From: Acidovorax sp. FHTAMBA
GTDB taxonomy: Bacteria > Pseudomonadota > Gammaproteobacteria > Burkholderiales > Burkholderiaceae_C
Reading direction: 5' to 3'
Assembly: GCF_038958875.1 (NCBI RefSeq)
Contig: NZ_CP152407.1
Span: forward strand, 3,417,501 to 3,481,500
DNA length: 64,000 nucleotides
Position 1 is the first letter of the stretch. Every line of letters starts with the position of its first letter. The translations under genes and the position numbers were made by a program. Shown one piece after another: positions 11,165-20,334 of this stretch. The notes below the pieces were generated by a model. The model was not told where the DNA came from and ran no database searches. It saw only the letters and a program-made list of their open reading frames with translations.

Positions 11165-12121
11165 TTAGGCCGCTTGCAGTGCAGCGGGTGCGGCATTGCG
11201 GGGCAGGCCCGCCTGCCAGAGCGTGCCGTGCAGGGTCTCCACCGCCAGCCAGCCCGCCACGCGCTGGCGCAGCGCCAGCAGCGCGCGCACGTCAATGCCC
11301 GTGGTCACGCCCATGCGTTCGAGCATGAACACCAGGTCTTCGGTAGTGACATTGCCGCTGGCACCGGGCGCGTGTGGGCAGCCGCCGATACCGGCCAGGC
11401 AGGCATCAAAGCGGGTGATACCCGTCTGCCACGCGGCATAGACGTTTGCCAGGCCCATGCCACGCGTGTCGTGGAAATGCGCACAGGCCAGGCGGTCGCC
11501 CACCCGGGCGCGCGCTTTCTCAAACAGCCGGGCGACCGAGGCGGGGTCGGCATACCCCACGGTGTCCGCCAGGCTCACGCGGTCGGCGCCTGCATCCAGC
11601 AGCGCCTGCATCAGGCGCAGCACTTCGCTCTCGGCCACTTCGCCCTGCAGGGTGCAGCCAAAGGCCGTGCCCACGCCGCCTTCGATCAGCGTGCGGCTGC
11701 CACTGGCGTCACGCAATGCGCGGATGCGCGCCACTTCGGCCACCACTTCATCGGGGGTCTTGCGCAGGTTGGCCAGGCTGTGGGCATGGCTGGCCGAGAG
11801 CGGCACGATCATGAGGTCGGCGCACTGCTCCAGCGCGCGCTCGGCACCCTTGAAATTGGGCACCAGCACCGAGGCGACCAGCCCCGGCAAGCTCTTGGCA
11901 TGGGCCAGCACCTGCGCAGTGTCGGCCAGCTGCGGCAGCAGGCGGGCGGGCACGAAGGAGCCCACCTCGATCTCGCGCTGGCCGGCGGCGTAGGCAGCGT
12001 TGATCCACTCGATCTTGTGCGCGGTGGAGACCACGGTGGCAATGCTCTGCAGCCCGTCGCGCAGGCCCACCTCGCGGACAATGGCGCGCAGGGGCGTGGG
12101 ATGGGCGGTGGTCGTTTGCAC
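11165..12121 (-). CDS. Hydroxymethylglutaryl-CoA lyase family protein
   Basis: The 318-aa protein belongs to the HMGL-like TIM-barrel family, which cleaves 3-hydroxyacyl-CoA esters such as HMG-CoA. The metal/substrate motif EVGLRDGLQS is near the N-terminus. HFHDTRGMGLANVYAAW carries the metal-binding His residues. GIGGCPHAPGASGNVTTEDL holds the catalytic Cys loop. It is the first gene of the three-gene set and is transcribed away from the LysR gene at 12243. With a CoA-transferase next to it, a role in breakdown of HMG, citramalate or a similar acid is plausible. The exact substrate is inference. Confidence 0.93.
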   Translation of the reverse strand: MQTTTAHPTPLRAIVREVGLRDGLQSIATVVSTAHKIEWINAAYAAGQREIEVGSFVPARLLPQLADTAQVLAHAKSLPGLVASVLVPNFKGAERALEQCADLMIVPLSASHAHSLANLRKTPDEVVAEVARIRALRDASGSRTLIEGGVGTAFGCTLQGEVAESEVLRLMQALLDAGADRVSLADTVGYADPASVARLFEKARARVGDRLACAHFHDTRGMGLANVYAAWQTGITRFDACLAGIGGCPHAPGASGNVTTEDLVFMLERMGVTTGIDVRALLALRQRVAGWLAVETLHGTLWQAGLPRNAAPAALQAA

Positions 12122-12157
12122 GGGCTGTCTCCTGGGTTGGGTGCTTGGTGTTTATCC

Positions 12158-12222
12158 ATTCTAGAAATTCCAAAAAGAAACAGAAAATCAATTTCGGAAG
12201 CTCTAAGATTCCCACCTGGAAT
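12158..12222. promoter_or_regulatory. Candidate LysR-type operators between lyase and regulator genes
   Basis: The 121-bp divergent intergenic region holds ATTCC-N5-GGAAT (12208-12222), a T-N11-A palindrome of the kind LysR regulators bind. A related ATTCTAGAAATTCC lies at 12158-12171. Placement between the LysR gene and the operon it probably controls supports the reading. Confidence 0.45.
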
Positions 12223-12242
12223 ATCAAACCAGCAAGGGCCCC

Positions 12243-13148
12243 ATGCGCGACCTCGACCTGCAAACATTGCGGCTGTTTGCCGCCGTGTGCGAGCAGCGCA
12301 GCATTGCGCGCGTGGCCGAGCAGGAATCCATCGTGGGATCGGCCATCAGCAAACGCCTGGCGCAGCTGGAAGACACGGTGGGCACGCCGCTGCTGCTGCG
12401 CAGGCGCCGCGGCGTGGTGCCCACGCCGGCCGGCGAAACCCTGCTGGAGCACGCGCGCACCATGCTGGCCAGCGTGGGGCAGATCGAGCGCGACATGGCG
12501 GCCTACGCCACCGGCACCCGGGGCCATGTGCGCATGCTGGTCACGGCATCGGTCATGGCCGAATCGCTGGCCGACGATGTGGCGGCCTTTCTTCAGGACC
12601 CCGCCCACCGCGACATCCAGGTCAGCATGGAAGAACGCGTGAGCCCCGACGTGGTGCAGGGCATCCGCGACGGCAGCGCCTCGATCGGCATCTGCTGGGA
12701 CGCTGCGGACCTTTCAGGCCTGGAAACCCGCGCCTACCGCACCGACCATCTCGCCGTGGTGGCCCACACCTCGCACCCGGTGGCAACGCAGAGCAGCGTG
12801 CGCTTTGCCGATGTGCTGGGCTACGAGTTCGTCAGCATGCCTGCGCTGAGTGCCGTGCAGGTGCTGCTGACACGTGCAGCAGCCGTGGAAGGCAAAGCCC
12901 TCGTCCACCGGGTGCTGGTGTCCAACTTTGATGCCGCCCTGCGGGTGGTGCGGGCCAACCTGGCCATCAGCGTGGTGCCCCGCGAAGTGGCCCTGCCCTT
13001 TGCCCAGACCGCCCCGCTGCGGGTGGTTCCGCTGAGCGATCCCTGGGCGCGGCGGCGCTTTGCCATCTGCTTTCGCAGCGCGCAGACCCTCACGCCCGCC
13101 GCCCAGCTCCTGGTGAGCCACCTGGCAGGCCTGGCCCGCCCGGACTGA
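12243..13148 (+). CDS. LysR-family transcriptional regulator
   Basis: The protein is 301 aa. The N-terminal winged helix (LDLQTLRLFAAVCEQRSIARVAEQE, with AISKRLAQLEDTVGTPLLLR as recognition region; read as two adjoining blocks) is followed by a periplasmic-binding-like effector domain from about residue 90. It is divergent from the lyase/CoA-transferase/Bug set, the usual arrangement for a LysR activator of a catabolic operon. Its inducer is probably the acid or CoA ester handled by that operon. Confidence 0.93.
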   Translation: MRDLDLQTLRLFAAVCEQRSIARVAEQESIVGSAISKRLAQLEDTVGTPLLLRRRRGVVPTPAGETLLEHARTMLASVGQIERDMAAYATGTRGHVRMLVTASVMAESLADDVAAFLQDPAHRDIQVSMEERVSPDVVQGIRDGSASIGICWDAADLSGLETRAYRTDHLAVVAHTSHPVATQSSVRFADVLGYEFVSMPALSAVQVLLTRAAAVEGKALVHRVLVSNFDAALRVVRANLAISVVPREVALPFAQTAPLRVVPLSDPWARRRFAICFRSAQTLTPAAQLLVSHLAGLARPD

Positions 13149-13227
13149 CCGCAGCAACGTGGCCTGATCGCAACAGTTTAAGTTGTAACATGAGTTTTTC
13201 TGGGCCTAGCGCATGTGTGGTGTGCGT

Positions 13228-13254
13228 TCTGAGCTACTAAACTTGTAGCAAAAT
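13228..13254 (-). repeat. Half copy of the dispersed palindromic element
   Basis: GAGCTACTAAACTTGTAGCA matches the outer arm of the full element; compare AGCTACTGAATTTGTAGCA at 39083 inside comEC. The AGCGCT core arms are missing. It lies in the 199-bp gap between the LysR and HxlR-like genes. Confidence 0.5.
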
Positions 13255-13347
13255 GGGTTCCGCGCTATAGTCTCAGCGCATCAGGGGGCCCGGGGAACAC
13301 CCGCCCGAATGAAATTTGATCCAACACTTGCGCGAGGAGAAGCGTCC

Positions 13348-13656
13348 ATGAGCTCCAAAGAAAATGTCGCCATCAACCAGTTGTTCGAGCGGCTCGAATG
13401 CCGGTACGCGCTGCGCGTGCTGTGGGCCCTGAAGGACGGTCACCCCCAGACGTTCCGCCTGCTGCAGGACAGCGTCGGGGGCATCACCCCCAACACGCTG
13501 AACACCCGCATCAAGGAACTTCGCGAGGCAGGGTTTGTGGATCACGGCAGCGATGGCTACACCGTCACGCCTTCGGGCGCCGACCTGCTCAAGCGCCTTT
13601 CCGACGTGCAGGCCTTCGCAACCCGCTGGGTTGCAGGCCGCGCCAAGAAGGCCTGA
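13348..13656 (+). CDS. HxlR-like winged-helix transcriptional regulator
   Basis: The protein is 102 aa and starts at ATG 13348, behind AGGAGA with 7-nt spacing; the in-frame ATG at 13309 lacks such a site. The sequence is a single winged-helix domain: YALRVLWALKDGHPQTFRLL, then GGITPNTLNTRIKELREAGF as recognition helix region and a wing at HGSDGYTVTPSGADLL. This fits the HxlR family, although the N-terminal Cys typical of redox-sensing members is not in its usual context (LECRYALRV has one Cys). It stands alone, upstream of an FKBP gene. Target unknown. Confidence 0.8.
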   Translation: MSSKENVAINQLFERLECRYALRVLWALKDGHPQTFRLLQDSVGGITPNTLNTRIKELREAGFVDHGSDGYTVTPSGADLLKRLSDVQAFATRWVAGRAKKA

Positions 13657-13724
13657 AGGGGACCGCATCCCGTCGTCATGTGAGGCCTTGGGTACGGCAC
13701 CACACCACACTGCGGCGCTGTCGT

Positions 13725-13795
13725 AAAATTTAAGGCCAAATTAGCTTCTAACGCTTGATAGTCAAGCGCTAGAAGCTATATTTTTAATAGCATTC
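13725..13795 (+). repeat. Dispersed palindromic element, copy 2
   Basis: TTAGCTTCTAACGCTTGATA is followed by GTCAAGCGCTAGAAGCTATA and TTTTTAATAGCATTC. The arms AGCTTCTAACGCTT and AAGCGCTAGAAGCT pair as a long hairpin. It ends 12 bp before the FKBP start codon, so it is probably in that gene's 5' UTR. Confidence 0.8.
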
Positions 13796-13807
13796 AAGGA
13801 AATCCCC

Positions 13808-14167
13808 ATGGCACTGACCACCACCGCATCCGGCCTGCAATACGAAGACACCACCGTGGGCGAAGGCGCCGAGGCGACCAAGGGCCAGAACGTGTCGGTG
13901 CACTACACCGGCTGGCTCTACAACAACGGCGAACAAGGCGCCAAGTTCGACTCCAGCCGCGACCGCAACGACCCGTTCGAGTTCTCGCTGGGCGCCGGCA
14001 TGGTCATCAAGGGCTGGGACGAAGGCGTGCAGGGCATGAAGGTGGGCGGCCAGCGCACCCTGATCATCCCCGCAGCCCTGGGCTACGGCGCACGCGGCGC
14101 AGGCGGCGTGATTCCGCCCAACGCCACGCTGAAGTTTGATGTGGAACTGCTCAAGGTGGGCCGCTGA
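13808..14167 (+). CDS. FKBP-type peptidyl-prolyl cis-trans isomerase
   Basis: The 119-aa single-domain FKBP catalyses proline isomerisation in protein folding. There is no signal peptide, so it is cytoplasmic. The family is recognised by GQNVSVHYTGWLYNNGEQG, FDSSRDRNDPFEFSLGAGMV, IKGWDEGVQGMKVGGQRTL and GYGARGAGGVIPPNATLKFD. The last segment carries the drug-binding Tyr and the hydrophobic pocket. It is monocistronic, with a palindromic repeat just upstream and a terminator 43 bp downstream. Confidence 0.95.
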   Translation: MALTTTASGLQYEDTTVGEGAEATKGQNVSVHYTGWLYNNGEQGAKFDSSRDRNDPFEFSLGAGMVIKGWDEGVQGMKVGGQRTLIIPAALGYGARGAGGVIPPNATLKFDVELLKVGR

Positions 14168-14210
14168 CACCTGAAATTTCCGGCGGGCGACGCCCGTCTC
14201 CACCCTGCAA

Positions 14211-14236
14211 AAGCGGCCTTGTGGCCGCTTTTTTGT
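14211..14236. terminator. Bidirectional terminator between FKBP and symporter genes
   Basis: AAGCGGCC (14211-14218), loop TTGT, GGCCGCTT (14223-14230), then a T run. A-rich sequence in front means it can also end the minus-strand symporter gene. Confidence 0.85.
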
Positions 14237-14243
14237 TGCCTGG

Positions 14244-16334
14244 CTACATCTCTGTGCGTACACGCGGCTGAGGCGGTGCGGGTCGCGTCAGCCAGCTCAC
14301 CACCACCGCCACGACGAGCCCTGTGGGCACACCGAACACGCCCGCCGAGATGGGCTGGATGCCGAACCACAGCCCGTCGGCCAGCATCCACGCGGGCAGC
14401 ACGCTCATGGCAGGCACGTGTGACAGCATGTAGTACACCGCCACACCCAGCCCCGCCAGCATCCCTGCCACGGCACCCTGCCGCGTCGTGCCGCGCCAGA
14501 ATATGCCCAGCACCATCACCGGCACAAAAGCCGACGCGGCCAGCGAAAACGACGCCGACACCATGGGCAGGATCTCGGACGGCTTGAGCGCCGCCACAAA
14601 CGCCGCCGACAGGGCCACCGCCAGGAGCGCGAACTTGGTCAAAATCACACGCTGCTCGGGAGAGGCTTCACGCTGCGTGTCCTGGAAGTAGAGATCGCGC
14701 ACCAGGGCGTTGCTGATGGTCAGCAACAATCCGTCTGCGGTAGAGAGCGCCGCCGCCAGCCCTCCGGCCGCCACCAGGCCGGATACGACATAGGGCAGTC
14801 CGCCCAGTTCTGGCGTGGCCAGCATGATGAGGTCGGCCCCCAGCCGGATCTCGCCAAACTGCACGATACCGTCGGCGTTCACGTCCTCCACCGACAGGAG
14901 CGAACTGTCCACCCGCGCCCACTGCGCCATCCAGTTGGGCAGAGCTTCAAAGCTGCTGCCCACCAGGTTCTGCATGACCTCGAACTTCACCAGCACAGCC
15001 AGCGCCGGGGCGCTGAGATACAGCAGGGCAATGAAGAACAGGGACCACGCCACGGACGCGCGCGCCCCCGACACCGTGGGCGAGGTGTAGTAGCGCGTGA
15101 GCAGGTGCGGCAGGCCCGCGGTGCCGACCATGAGGCAGAACATGAGCGCCAGGAAGTTGCGGCGCGTGAGCTCGTAGTCGCGCTGCTCTTCGGGCGTTCC
15201 GTTCGGGTCGCCCACGTACGCCTGGCTGTGCAACGGCAGGCCGCCCAGGGGGCGCGCACGTTCATAGTTCTCGCGCATCTCGCGCGTCCAGCGCTCACGG
15301 GCAGCAGCAGCGTCCCGGGGCAACGCGGCCAGTTCGCGGCTGGCGGTGACGATCAGGCCCACCTCGGCATTCTGGGCGCGCAGCGCGCGGATGCGCTCGC
15401 GGCCTCTCTCGCGCTCGCGCTCCAGGGCGCCCTCCACGTCGCGCAGCCGTTCTTCAAAATCCTGCGCGCGCCGCAGGTAGGTCTGTACCACCTGGTGTTC
15501 GGCCGGGGAGTCCAGGAGCTGTGCCTCCAGATCGGCGATCTTGCTGATCTGCGTGCCATAGACCAGCGGCGCCAAAGGGTTGCCCAGCTGCTTGTACGCC
15601 AGCCACGACACGGGTATGAGGAACGCCAGCAGCAGCACCACATACTGTGCCACCTGCGTCCAGGTGATGGCGCGCATGCCGCCCAGGAACGAGCACAGCA
15701 GTACCCCGCCCAGCCCGAGCATGATGCCGATCTCGAACTGCACCCCTGTCAGGCGCGAAGCGATCAGCCCCACCCCATAGATCTGCGCCACGACATAGGT
15801 GAACGAACACAACACGGCCGCCAGCGCCGCAATCAACCGCGGCCAGCGCCCGCCAAAGCGCACATGGAAGAAGTCCGGCACCGTGTACAAGCCCATGGCG
15901 CGCAGGTGCGGCGCAATCAGCATGGCCACCAGACAGAAGCCTCCCGTCCACCCCAGCAGATAGGCCAGGCCCCCTGCCTGCCCCGGTGTGCCCGAAAAGC
16001 CCTGCAGGTACAGCGCCCCGGACAGGCTGATGAACGACGCGGCGCTCATCCAGTCTGCCGCTGCCGCCATGCCGTTGTACATGGGCGGAATGCGCCGCCC
16101 GGCCACGTAGTACTCCTCCGGGTCCGTGGTGCGGCCGTAAACGCCGATGCCTGCGTAAACCATCACCGTGAGGAACAGGAAGATGGGGCCAATCCAGTGC
16201 CGCGAGAGCCCCTGCCGCTCTGCCCAGGTCATCAGCGCCAGAAAGGCCAGCACCCCGAAGATGTACAGGGCCAGAATGCGGTGCAGCCGCCACAGATAGG
16301 CGCGGTCGGCGCCAGACGCGGTTTGGTCAGCCAT
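14244..16334 (-). CDS. Sodium:solute symporter, large subunit (VC_2705-like)
   Basis: This is a 696-aa inner-membrane transporter of the SSS family. It starts at ATG 16334, which overlaps the end of the small-subunit gene by 8 nt, so translation is probably coupled; an upstream ATG at 16385 is less likely. Family motifs include VAGRRIPPMYNGMAAAADWM, SLSGALYLQGFSG, GLPHLLTRYYTSPTV and STADGLLLTISNALVRDLYF. A charged, coiled-coil-like loop of about 140 residues (RDVEGALERERERGRERIRA) interrupts the membrane helices in the middle. Partnership with a DUF4212 protein is characteristic of this subgroup. Acetate or another monocarboxylate is a guess for the substrate. Confidence 0.92.
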   Translation of the reverse strand: MADQTASGADRAYLWRLHRILALYIFGVLAFLALMTWAERQGLSRHWIGPIFLFLTVMVYAGIGVYGRTTDPEEYYVAGRRIPPMYNGMAAAADWMSAASFISLSGALYLQGFSGTPGQAGGLAYLLGWTGGFCLVAMLIAPHLRAMGLYTVPDFFHVRFGGRWPRLIAALAAVLCSFTYVVAQIYGVGLIASRLTGVQFEIGIMLGLGGVLLCSFLGGMRAITWTQVAQYVVLLLAFLIPVSWLAYKQLGNPLAPLVYGTQISKIADLEAQLLDSPAEHQVVQTYLRRAQDFEERLRDVEGALERERERGRERIRALRAQNAEVGLIVTASRELAALPRDAAAARERWTREMRENYERARPLGGLPLHSQAYVGDPNGTPEEQRDYELTRRNFLALMFCLMVGTAGLPHLLTRYYTSPTVSGARASVAWSLFFIALLYLSAPALAVLVKFEVMQNLVGSSFEALPNWMAQWARVDSSLLSVEDVNADGIVQFGEIRLGADLIMLATPELGGLPYVVSGLVAAGGLAAALSTADGLLLTISNALVRDLYFQDTQREASPEQRVILTKFALLAVALSAAFVAALKPSEILPMVSASFSLAASAFVPVMVLGIFWRGTTRQGAVAGMLAGLGVAVYYMLSHVPAMSVLPAWMLADGLWFGIQPISAGVFGVPTGLVVAVVVSWLTRPAPPQPRVRTEM

Positions 16335-16674
16335 GGGGGCGGTCCGCAGCATCGGGCGACGCCTGCGCCGCATTGCGTTCGGCATCCTGGCGCTCGAAAC
16401 GGTTCATGGCCCAGCCATAGGCCACCACGATACCGATGAACACCAGCACGGCCCCCTGGGCAGCAATCCAGTAACCCAGCGGCCAGGTTCCGAACACGCG
16501 CTGCTGCAGGTCTCTGGCGAAATAGGTGGCCACGAACGTCACCGCCACCCACAGCAACAGCAACCCGGCCTTGAGCTTCAGATGCCGCACATCGTGCAGA
16601 TCGGGCGGGAACGGGCCCGCCATTTCAGCGTCGGGAGATCGGGAGGGCGGCGGGGGCGGCTGCATCACGGGCAC
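16327..16674 (-). CDS. Sodium/substrate symporter small subunit (DUF4212)
   Basis: The 115-aa membrane protein has two helices, LKAGLLLLWVAVTFVATYFA and YWIAAQGAVLVFIGIVVAYG. The signature FGTWPLGYWIAAQGA between them marks the DUF4212 small subunit, which occurs next to VC_2705-type symporters. Its stop overlaps the large-subunit start in ATGGCTGA. The N-terminus is Pro-rich (VMQPPPPPSRS). Its function in the complex is not established. Confidence 0.9.
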   Translation of the reverse strand: MPVMQPPPPPSRSPDAEMAGPFPPDLHDVRHLKLKAGLLLLWVAVTFVATYFARDLQQRVFGTWPLGYWIAAQGAVLVFIGIVVAYGWAMNRFERQDAERNAAQASPDAADRPHG

Positions 16675-16728
16675 GGCATCACGGACGCTGTGTCAGGTGG
16701 TGCAGATTGCGCATGGCCGCCCCGCGCG

Positions 16729-19119
16729 TCAGCTTGCGAGCTGCTGCCAGGTGGCAATCACGCTGTCAGGGTTCAGCGAAATCGACGAAATGCCCTCCTT
16801 GGCCAGCCACTGCGCGAAATCAGGGTGGTCGCTTGGGCCCTGGCCACAGATGCCGATGTACTTACCCTGCGCCAGGCAGGCCTTGATGGCCTGGTGGATC
16901 AGCGCCTCGACAGCAGGGTCGCGCTCGTCAAAGTCTTGCGCCAGCAGCTCCAGGCCCGAGTCGCGGTCCAGCCCCAGCGTGAGCTGGGTCAGGTCGTTGG
17001 AGCCGATGGAGAAACCGTCGAAGAACTCCAGGAAGCGGTCAGCAAGGATCGCATTGCTGGGTACCTCGCACATCATGATGACCTTGAGATCATCCTTGCC
17101 ACGCTGCAGGCCATGGGTGGCCAGCAGCTTGGTCACGCGCTCGGCCTGGCCCAGTGTGCGCACAAACGGCACCATCACCTGCACGTTGGTCAGGCCCATG
17201 TCGTTGCGCACGCGCTTCAAGGCTTCACATTCCATCGCGAAGGCTTCGCCGAAATCTTCGCTGATGTAGCGGGCTGCGCCGCGGAAGCCCAGCATCGGGT
17301 TTTCTTCCTCGGGCTCGTAGCGGCTGCCGCCGATCAGCTTGCGGTATTCGTTGGACTTGAAGTCCGACAGGCGCACGATGACGGGCTTGGGCCAGAAGGC
17401 GGCGGCAATGGTGGCCACGCCTTCAGCGACCTTGTCCACGTAGAACGCGCGGGGGCTGGCATGGCCACGGGCCACGGACTCCACGGCCTTCTTCAGGTCG
17501 GCGTCGATCTGGGGGTAGTCCAGGATCGCCTTGGGGTGCACGCCAATGTTGTTGTTGATGATGAACTCCAGCCGCGCCAGGCCCACGCCTTCGTTGGGCA
17601 GCTGGGCAAAGTCAAACGCCAGCTGGGGGTTGCCCACGTTCATCATGATCTTGGTCTTGATGGGTGGCATCGCGCCGCGCTGCACTTCAGTGACTTCGGT
17701 TTCGAGCAGGCCGTCATAGATCTTGCCGGTGTCGCCCTCGGAGCAGCTCACGGTGACCAGCGTGCCATCGGTCAGGCGCTCGGTGGCATCGCCGCAGCCC
17801 ACCACGGCCGGAATGCCCAGCTCGCGCGCAATGATGGCCGCGTGGCAGGTGCGGCCACCCCGGTTGGTGACGATGGCGCTGGCACGCTTCATCACGGGCT
17901 CCCAGTTCGGGTCGGTCATGTCGGTGACGAGCACATCCCCGGGCTGGACCTTGTCCATCTCGGAAATGTTGTGCACCAGGCGCACCGGGCCGGTGCCGAT
18001 CTTCTGGCCAATGGCGCGGCCCTCGGCCAGCACGGTGCCGTGGCCCTTGAGCTTGTAGCGCAGCTCGGCCTGGCCCTTGGCCTGGCTTTTCACGGTCTCG
18101 GGGCGGGCCTGCAGGATGTAGAGCTGGCCGTCGGTGCCGTCCTTGCCCCACTCGATGTCCATGGGGCGGCCGTAGTGCTGCTCGATCACCAGCGCGTAGC
18201 GGGCCAGTTGCTCCACGTCAGCATCGGTCAGCGAATAGCGGTTGCGCTGCTCGGTGGGCACGTCAATGGTCTTGACCAGCTTGCCGCTGGCGGCCTTTTC
18301 CTCGGGCGTGGAGAACACCATCTGGATCAGCTTGCTGCCCAGGTTGCGGCGGATCAGCGCCTTCTTGCCCGCCTTGAGCATGGGCTTGTGCACGTAGAAC
18401 TCGTCGGGGTTCACGGCGCCCTGCACCACCGTCTCACCCAGGCCGTAGCTGCTGGTGATGAAGACCACGTCTTCAAATCCGGATTCGGTGTCGATGGTGA
18501 ACATCACGCCTGCGGCGCCCAGATCAGAGCGCACCATGCGCTGCACGCCGGCCGACAGGGCCACCACATCGTGCTCGAAACCCTTGTGCACGCGGTAGGA
18601 AATGGCGCGGTCGTTGTACAGCGACGCAAACACTTCCTTCATCTTGTGCATGACTTCGTCGATGCCCACCACGTTCAGGAAGGTCTCCTGCTGGCCGGCA
18701 AACGAGGCATCAGGCAAGTCCTCGGCCGTGGCCGACGAGCGCACGGCAAAAGAGGCAGCGGGGTTGCCAGCGCTCAGCTTGGCAAATTCGTCGGCAATGG
18801 CCTTTTGCAGGTCGGCCGGAAAAGGCTGTGCCTCGACCATGGCGCGGATTTCGGCACCCACCTGCGCCAAGGCGCGCACGTCTTCGGTGTCCAGGCTCTT
18901 GAGCTTGGCGCTGATCTTGTCGGCCAGGCCGTCGTAGGCCAGAAAGTCGCGGAACGCGTGGGCGGTGGTGGCAAAGCCGGTGGGCACGCGCACGCCCTGC
19001 GGCAGCTGGGAGATCATCTCGCCGAGGCTGGCGTTCTTGCCGCCAACGACCTCGACATCGGTCATTCTCAGGTTTTCAAACGGTACGACCAGGGCGGTCG
19101 GGCTGAAAAGTGCAGACAT
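16729..19119 (-). CDS. ppsA: Phosphoenolpyruvate synthase
   Basis: PpsA makes PEP from pyruvate and ATP for gluconeogenesis. ATG 19119 (MSALFSPTALVVPFE), behind GGAGC, is the right start; the frame is open 51 codons further but that part is low-complexity Thr/Arg-rich sequence. At 796 aa it has normal length. The N-terminal ATP-grasp part has VGGKNASLGEM and FAVRSSATAEDLPDASFAGQ. The swivelling domain has the phosphohistidine loop GGRTCHAAIIARELGIPAVVG. The PEP-binding barrel ends with SIGSNDLTQLTLGLDRDSG and GICGQGPSDHPDF. It is divergent from ppsR, its regulator. Confidence 0.97.
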   Translation of the reverse strand: MSALFSPTALVVPFENLRMTDVEVVGGKNASLGEMISQLPQGVRVPTGFATTAHAFRDFLAYDGLADKISAKLKSLDTEDVRALAQVGAEIRAMVEAQPFPADLQKAIADEFAKLSAGNPAASFAVRSSATAEDLPDASFAGQQETFLNVVGIDEVMHKMKEVFASLYNDRAISYRVHKGFEHDVVALSAGVQRMVRSDLGAAGVMFTIDTESGFEDVVFITSSYGLGETVVQGAVNPDEFYVHKPMLKAGKKALIRRNLGSKLIQMVFSTPEEKAASGKLVKTIDVPTEQRNRYSLTDADVEQLARYALVIEQHYGRPMDIEWGKDGTDGQLYILQARPETVKSQAKGQAELRYKLKGHGTVLAEGRAIGQKIGTGPVRLVHNISEMDKVQPGDVLVTDMTDPNWEPVMKRASAIVTNRGGRTCHAAIIARELGIPAVVGCGDATERLTDGTLVTVSCSEGDTGKIYDGLLETEVTEVQRGAMPPIKTKIMMNVGNPQLAFDFAQLPNEGVGLARLEFIINNNIGVHPKAILDYPQIDADLKKAVESVARGHASPRAFYVDKVAEGVATIAAAFWPKPVIVRLSDFKSNEYRKLIGGSRYEPEEENPMLGFRGAARYISEDFGEAFAMECEALKRVRNDMGLTNVQVMVPFVRTLGQAERVTKLLATHGLQRGKDDLKVIMMCEVPSNAILADRFLEFFDGFSIGSNDLTQLTLGLDRDSGLELLAQDFDERDPAVEALIHQAIKACLAQGKYIGICGQGPSDHPDFAQWLAKEGISSISLNPDSVIATWQQLAS

Positions 19120-19323
19120 GGGAAAGCTCCAGAAGTTGAAACCGGGTCGTCTGCGCGCCCGCCTCGTGCTGTACGCAGGAGCGGTGGGCGAGCGGCCATG
19201 CACAGGCTGCGGCTTTGTCGTTGTGGTTGTGTGCCGACGCGGTGCATGGTGAGAATCAGATAATTGTGACAATTGTAGGCCCCCACTACTGGCGGCGGGC
19301 TGACGTTTTCAAAAAGGGGCTCC

Positions 19324-20145
19324 ATGCACTCGCGCACCGTATTTTTTGTCTCTGACGGCACCGGCATCACCGCCGAAACCTTTGGAAACGCCATCCTGGC
19401 CCAGTTCGAGATGAAGCCGCGCCATGTGCGCCTGCCCTTTATCGACACCGCCGACAAGGCCCACCAGGCGGTGCGCCAGATCAACCACACAGGCGAGGTG
19501 GAGGGCAAAAAGCCCATCGTCTTCACCACCCTGGTCAACATGGAAGTGCTCAAGGTCATCCAGGAAGGCTGCAAAGGCATGCTGCTGGACATGTTTGGCA
19601 CCTTTGTCCACCCGCTGGAGGAAGAGCTGGGCATCCGCTCGCACCACCGCGTGGGACGTTTCAGCGACGTGAGCCGCAGCAAGGAGTACACCGACCGCAT
19701 CGAGGCCATCAACTTCAGCCTGGCCCACGACGACGGTCAGAGCAACCGCGACCTGGCGGGCGCTGATGTGATCCTGGTGGGCGTGAGCCGCAGCGGCAAG
19801 ACCCCCACCAGCCTGTACCTGGCCATGCAATGCGGGCTGAAGGCTGCCAACTACCCGCTGATTCCCGAGGACTTTGAACGCCGCCAGCTCCCGCCGGCCC
19901 TGGTGCCGTTTCGCAGCAAGATCTTCGGCCTGACCATCAGCCCCGAGCGCCTGTCCGAGATCCGCAGCGAACGCCGCCCCAACTCGAAGTACGCAGACCT
20001 GCTCAACTGCCGCAACGAGGTGGCCGAGGCCGAGGCCATGATGCGCCGCTCGGGCATTCGGTGGCTCTCGACCACGACCAAGTCCATCGAGGAAATCGCC
20101 ACCACCATCCTGCAGGAGATCCGGCCGGAGAGGCTGGTGTATTGA
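19324..20145 (+). CDS. ppsR: PEP synthase regulatory kinase/phosphotransferase
   Basis: The 273-aa protein is of the DUF299 family, a bifunctional ADP-dependent kinase and Pi-dependent phosphorylase that switches PpsA off and on. The start RTVFFVSDGTGITAETFGNA is the conserved N-terminus. The nucleotide-binding loop is LVGVSRSGKTPTSLYLA. It is divergent from ppsA across a 204-bp gap, the normal arrangement in betaproteobacteria. A strong bidirectional terminator lies about 100 bp downstream. Confidence 0.96.
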   Translation: MHSRTVFFVSDGTGITAETFGNAILAQFEMKPRHVRLPFIDTADKAHQAVRQINHTGEVEGKKPIVFTTLVNMEVLKVIQEGCKGMLLDMFGTFVHPLEEELGIRSHHRVGRFSDVSRSKEYTDRIEAINFSLAHDDGQSNRDLAGADVILVGVSRSGKTPTSLYLAMQCGLKAANYPLIPEDFERRQLPPALVPFRSKIFGLTISPERLSEIRSERRPNSKYADLLNCRNEVAEAEAMMRRSGIRWLSTTTKSIEEIATTILQEIRPERLVY

Positions 20146-20243
20146 AGCCCCTGCCGGTACGCCCCATGGCGCCAGGCGTGTGGCGAGCAGCGAGGGGGCA
20201 AAGGCTGGTGGCCTGCTCTGCGTACAGAGCCCGGGCATAAAAA

Positions 20244-20281
20244 GAGCGACGGGTGCCAACGCACCACGTCGCTCATATTTT
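20244..20281. terminator. Bidirectional terminator between ppsR and ahpF
   Basis: GAGCGAC (20244-20250) pairs with GTCGCTC (20268-20274), and inner GGTGC pairs with GCACC. It is followed by ATATTTTTAT on the plus strand and by CTTTTTATG on the minus strand, so it can serve both convergent genes. Confidence 0.75.
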
Positions 20282-20326
20282 TATAGCTGCCAGCGCTTTA
20301 CCATCAAGCGCCGAAGCCCTTTTTTA
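20275..20326 (+). repeat. Dispersed palindromic element, copy 3
   Basis: TTTTTATAGCTGCCAGCGCT is followed by TTACCATCAAGCGCCGAAGC. It sits directly after the terminator hairpin, at the convergent ppsR/ahpF junction, 9 bp from the ahpF stop. Confidence 0.75.
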
Positions 20327-20334
20327 CCTGAATT

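Noticed and set aside
16333..19263. 976-codon open frame antisense to ppsA
   Set aside because: Shadow of ppsA: no motifs, and no ribosome site.
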